NCBI GenBank assembly: GCA_030998225.1 | Contig: JAPYXD010000745.1 | Location: 434,001-498,000, forward strand | Direction of reading: 5' to 3' | DNA from: Diplolepis rosae | Taxonomy: Eukaryota; Arthropoda; Insecta; Hymenoptera; Diplolepididae | Length of the DNA: 64,000 nucleotides | Shown here: positions 62,346 through 64,000 of the stretch, piece by piece | How the letters are laid out: each line of letters opens with the position of its first letter | How positions within the stretch are numbered: position 1 is the stretch's first letter | Position numbers and translations under genes: made by a program | The notes under the pieces: model-generated | Told to the model about the DNA's origin: nothing | Databases searched by the model: none | The model's input: only the letters and a program-made list of their open reading frames with translations

Positions 62346-62404
62346 GCTAAGAACTGAAATTTAAGATACCTAGTTGATATTATAAAGATCCCGTCATTTT
62401 GAAA

Positions 62405-63460
62405 ATTATATATAGTAGTCAAGGTGCTTAAAAAACATCTTCCTCAGGGAATTTAAGCTGAGAACTAAAATTAAGGATACCTGGATTTTATTTTAGAGAT
62501 CCCGTCGTTTTGAAATTATATCTAGTAGTGCAGGTGCTTAAAAACCATCTTCCTGAGGTAATTTGAGCTAAGAGCTGAAAATTAAGATACCTAGTTGATA
62601 TTATACTGATCCCGTCTTTTTTAAAATTATATTCAGTTGTCCATGTTCTTAAAAAACATCTTTCTCAGGAAATTTGAGCTAAGAGCTTAAAATTAAGATA
62701 CCTAGTTTATATTATAGAGATCCCGTCATTTTGAAAATTATATTCAGTAGTCCAGGTGCTTAAAAAACATCTTCCTCAGGGAATTTAAGCTAAGAACTAA
62801 AATTAAGGATACCTGGATTATATTTTGGAGATCCCGTCGTTTTGAAAATTATATCTAGTAGTGCAGGTGCTTAAAAACCATCTTCCTTAGGAAATTTGAG
62901 CTAAGAGCTGAACATTAAGATACCTAGTTGATATTATAAAGATCCCGTCATTTTGAAAATTATATTTAGTAGTCCAGGTGCTTAAAAAACATCTTCCTCA
63001 GGGAACTTAAGCTAAGAACTGAAGTTAAGGACAACTAGATTATATTTTAGAGATCCCGTCATTGTGAAAATTATATCTAGTAGTCCAGGTGCTTAAAAAA
63101 CATCTTCCTCAGGGAATTTGAGCTAAGAGCTGAAAATTAAGATACCTAGTTGATATTATAAAGATCCCGTCATTTTGAAAATTATATTCAGTAGTCCAGG
63201 TGCTTAAAAAACATCTTCCTCAGGGAATTTAAGCTGAGAACTAAAATTAAGGATACCTGGATTATATTTTGGAGATCCCGTCGTTTTGAAAATTATATCT
63301 AGTAGTGCAGGTGCTTAAAAACCATCTGCCTCAGGAAATTTGAGCTAAGAGCTGAAAATTTATATACCTGGTTGAAATTATAAAGATCCCGTCATTTTGA
63401 AAATTATATTCAATAGTCCAGGTGCTTAAAAAACACCTTTCTCAGGGAATTTAATCTGAG
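62405..63460. repeat. 28-monomer-offset duplication, right copy
   Basis: This is the partner of 59,300-60,355. After it the right copy contains an additional dimer (about 63,461-63,683). The shared GTCCAGGTCCTTAAAA variant then appears at 60,421 and 63,750, now 3,329 bp apart (30 monomers minus one). A private CTGATCCCGTCTTTTTTAAAATT stretch near 62,606 shows later point damage. Confidence 0.84.
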
Positions 63461-64000
63461 AACTAAAATTAAAGATACCTGTATTATATTTTGGAGATCC
63501 CGTCGTTTTGAAAATTATATCTAGTAGTGCTGGTGCTTAAAAACCATCTTCCTCAGGAAATTTGAGCTAAGAGCTGAAAATTAAGATACCTAGTTGATAT
63601 TATAAAGATCCCGTCATTTTGAAAATTATATTCAGTAGTCCAGGTGCTTAAAAAACATCTTCCTCAGGGAACTTAAGATAAGAACTGAATTTAAGGAAAA
63701 CTGGTTTATATTTCAGAGATCCCGTCATTGTGAAAATTATATCTAGTAGTCCAGGTCCTTAAAAAACATCTTCCTCAGGGAATTTAAGCTGAGAACTAAA
63801 ATTAAGGATACCTGGATTATATTTTAGAGATGCCGTCGTTTTGAAAATTATATCTAGTAGTTCAGGTGCTTAAAAACCATCTTCCTCAGGAAATTTGAGC
63901 TAAGAGCTGAAAAATAAGATTCCTAGTTGATATTATAAAGATCCCGTCATTTTGAAAATTATATTCAGTAGTCCAGGTGCTTAAAAAACATCTTCCTCAG

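Larger units (their letters stand above)
1..64000. repeat. Uninterrupted 111-bp satellite DNA array
   Basis: Head-to-tail monomers fill the entire window. Successive GATCCCGTC boxes step by 111 bp: the aligned AGAG or GGAG starts are at 5, 116, 227 and 338, and the same step recurs at every place measured. At this spacing the window holds about 576 copies. All copies read in the same direction and I found no inverted block. The common monomers have 37 G or C bases in 111. No open reading frame of gene length, RNA gene, mobile element or unique segment longer than a few tens of bases interrupts the array. Such arrays are typical of eukaryotic centromeric, pericentromeric or subtelomeric heterochromatin; assignment to one of these is inference. 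I do not recognise the family. Both ends lie within monomers, so the array continues beyond the window. Confidence 0.98.
51171..64000. repeat. Zone D: mixed domain returning to B-like sequence
   Basis: The first 4-5 kb mix gamma, delta, alpha and kappa monomers with many private changes (for example GGTGATAAAAAAAC at 52,662, CCGCCATTTCGGTAATT at 52,850, GAGCAGAAAATACAAC at 53,440) and hold one trio fragment at 54,350-54,570. From about 55.7 kb the P dimer is again common, with GATCCCGTGATTGTG and GAGCAGAAAATTAAG tags that otherwise occur only in zone B near 6,664-6,750. Two large duplications are listed separately. The array runs off the window end. Confidence 0.85.

Noticed and set aside
1..64000. 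CRISPR array
   Set aside because: There is regular spacing, but the repeats are contiguous and no unique spacers lie between short repeats. The period of 111 bp with graded divergence is that of a satellite.
1..64000. Retrotransposon or other mobile-element arrays
   Set aside because: No long terminal repeats, inverted terminal repeats, poly-A tails, target duplications or transposase or reverse-transcriptase reading frames were seen.
1..64000. Tandem RNA genes (5S rRNA or tRNA clusters)
   Set aside because: The unit is about the size of a 5S gene, but it is one third G+C, varies most where an RNA fold would be conserved, and shows no box A/box C or tRNA cloverleaf pattern.
1..64000. Telomeric repeats
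   Set aside because: No runs of TTAGG, TTAGGG or TTTAGGG were seen. TTAAGG is part of the monomer and is not tandem.

Overview
The whole 64,000-base window is one uninterrupted tandem satellite-DNA array. It is built from a monomer of about 111 bp (about 576 copies), all in the same orientation. I see no protein-coding gene, RNA gene, transposable element, CRISPR array or unique sequence. The two commonest monomer forms are one third G+C (37 of 111 bases each). An array this long, with this monomer size and layered higher-order structure, points to a eukaryotic chromosome, most likely centromeric, pericentromeric or subtelomeric heterochromatin. I do not recognise the monomer and cannot name the species. 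Both ends of the window lie inside monomers, so the true array is larger.

Each monomer opens with a GATCCCGTC box. An AT-rich stretch follows, then the core CCAGGTGCTTAAAAA, then CATCTTCCTCAGG, then a variable right arm ending in TATTATA or TATATTTT. A few left-half and right-half alleles are combined in different ways. The main classes are alpha, beta, gamma, delta, kappa (GTTAAGGACAACT right arm) and the P pair (TTGAAATTATAAAG with ATTCAATAGTCC).

The array falls into four zones. Zone A (1 to about 2,265) is a near copy of 18,343-20,606. Zone B (about 2,266-14,320) is rich in the P pair and in young local amplifications: a 555-bp five-monomer unit, a 10-monomer unit that grew to 15, and a 36-monomer duplication. 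Zone C (14,321 to about 51,170) is organised by an eight-monomer, 887-bp signature cassette. Its units are of two kinds, X blocks of 21 or 28 monomers carrying the cassette and Y blocks of 17 monomers, which together make a 45-monomer unit of about 4,990 bp present twice in tandem (20,674-30,655). Zone D (about 51,171-64,000) has more eroded monomers at its start and B-like P-pair sequence with 40- and 28-monomer duplications further on.

There are no genes acting together. What the sequence records is how the array evolved: unequal exchange, gene-conversion-like mosaics, local bursts of amplification and erosion. The most useful observations are the exact 887-bp cassette present six times, the recurring 1,440-1,442-bp spacing of one monomer trio, the five-to-fifteen-monomer growth series in zone B, and the P-rich zones lying on both sides of the cassette zone.
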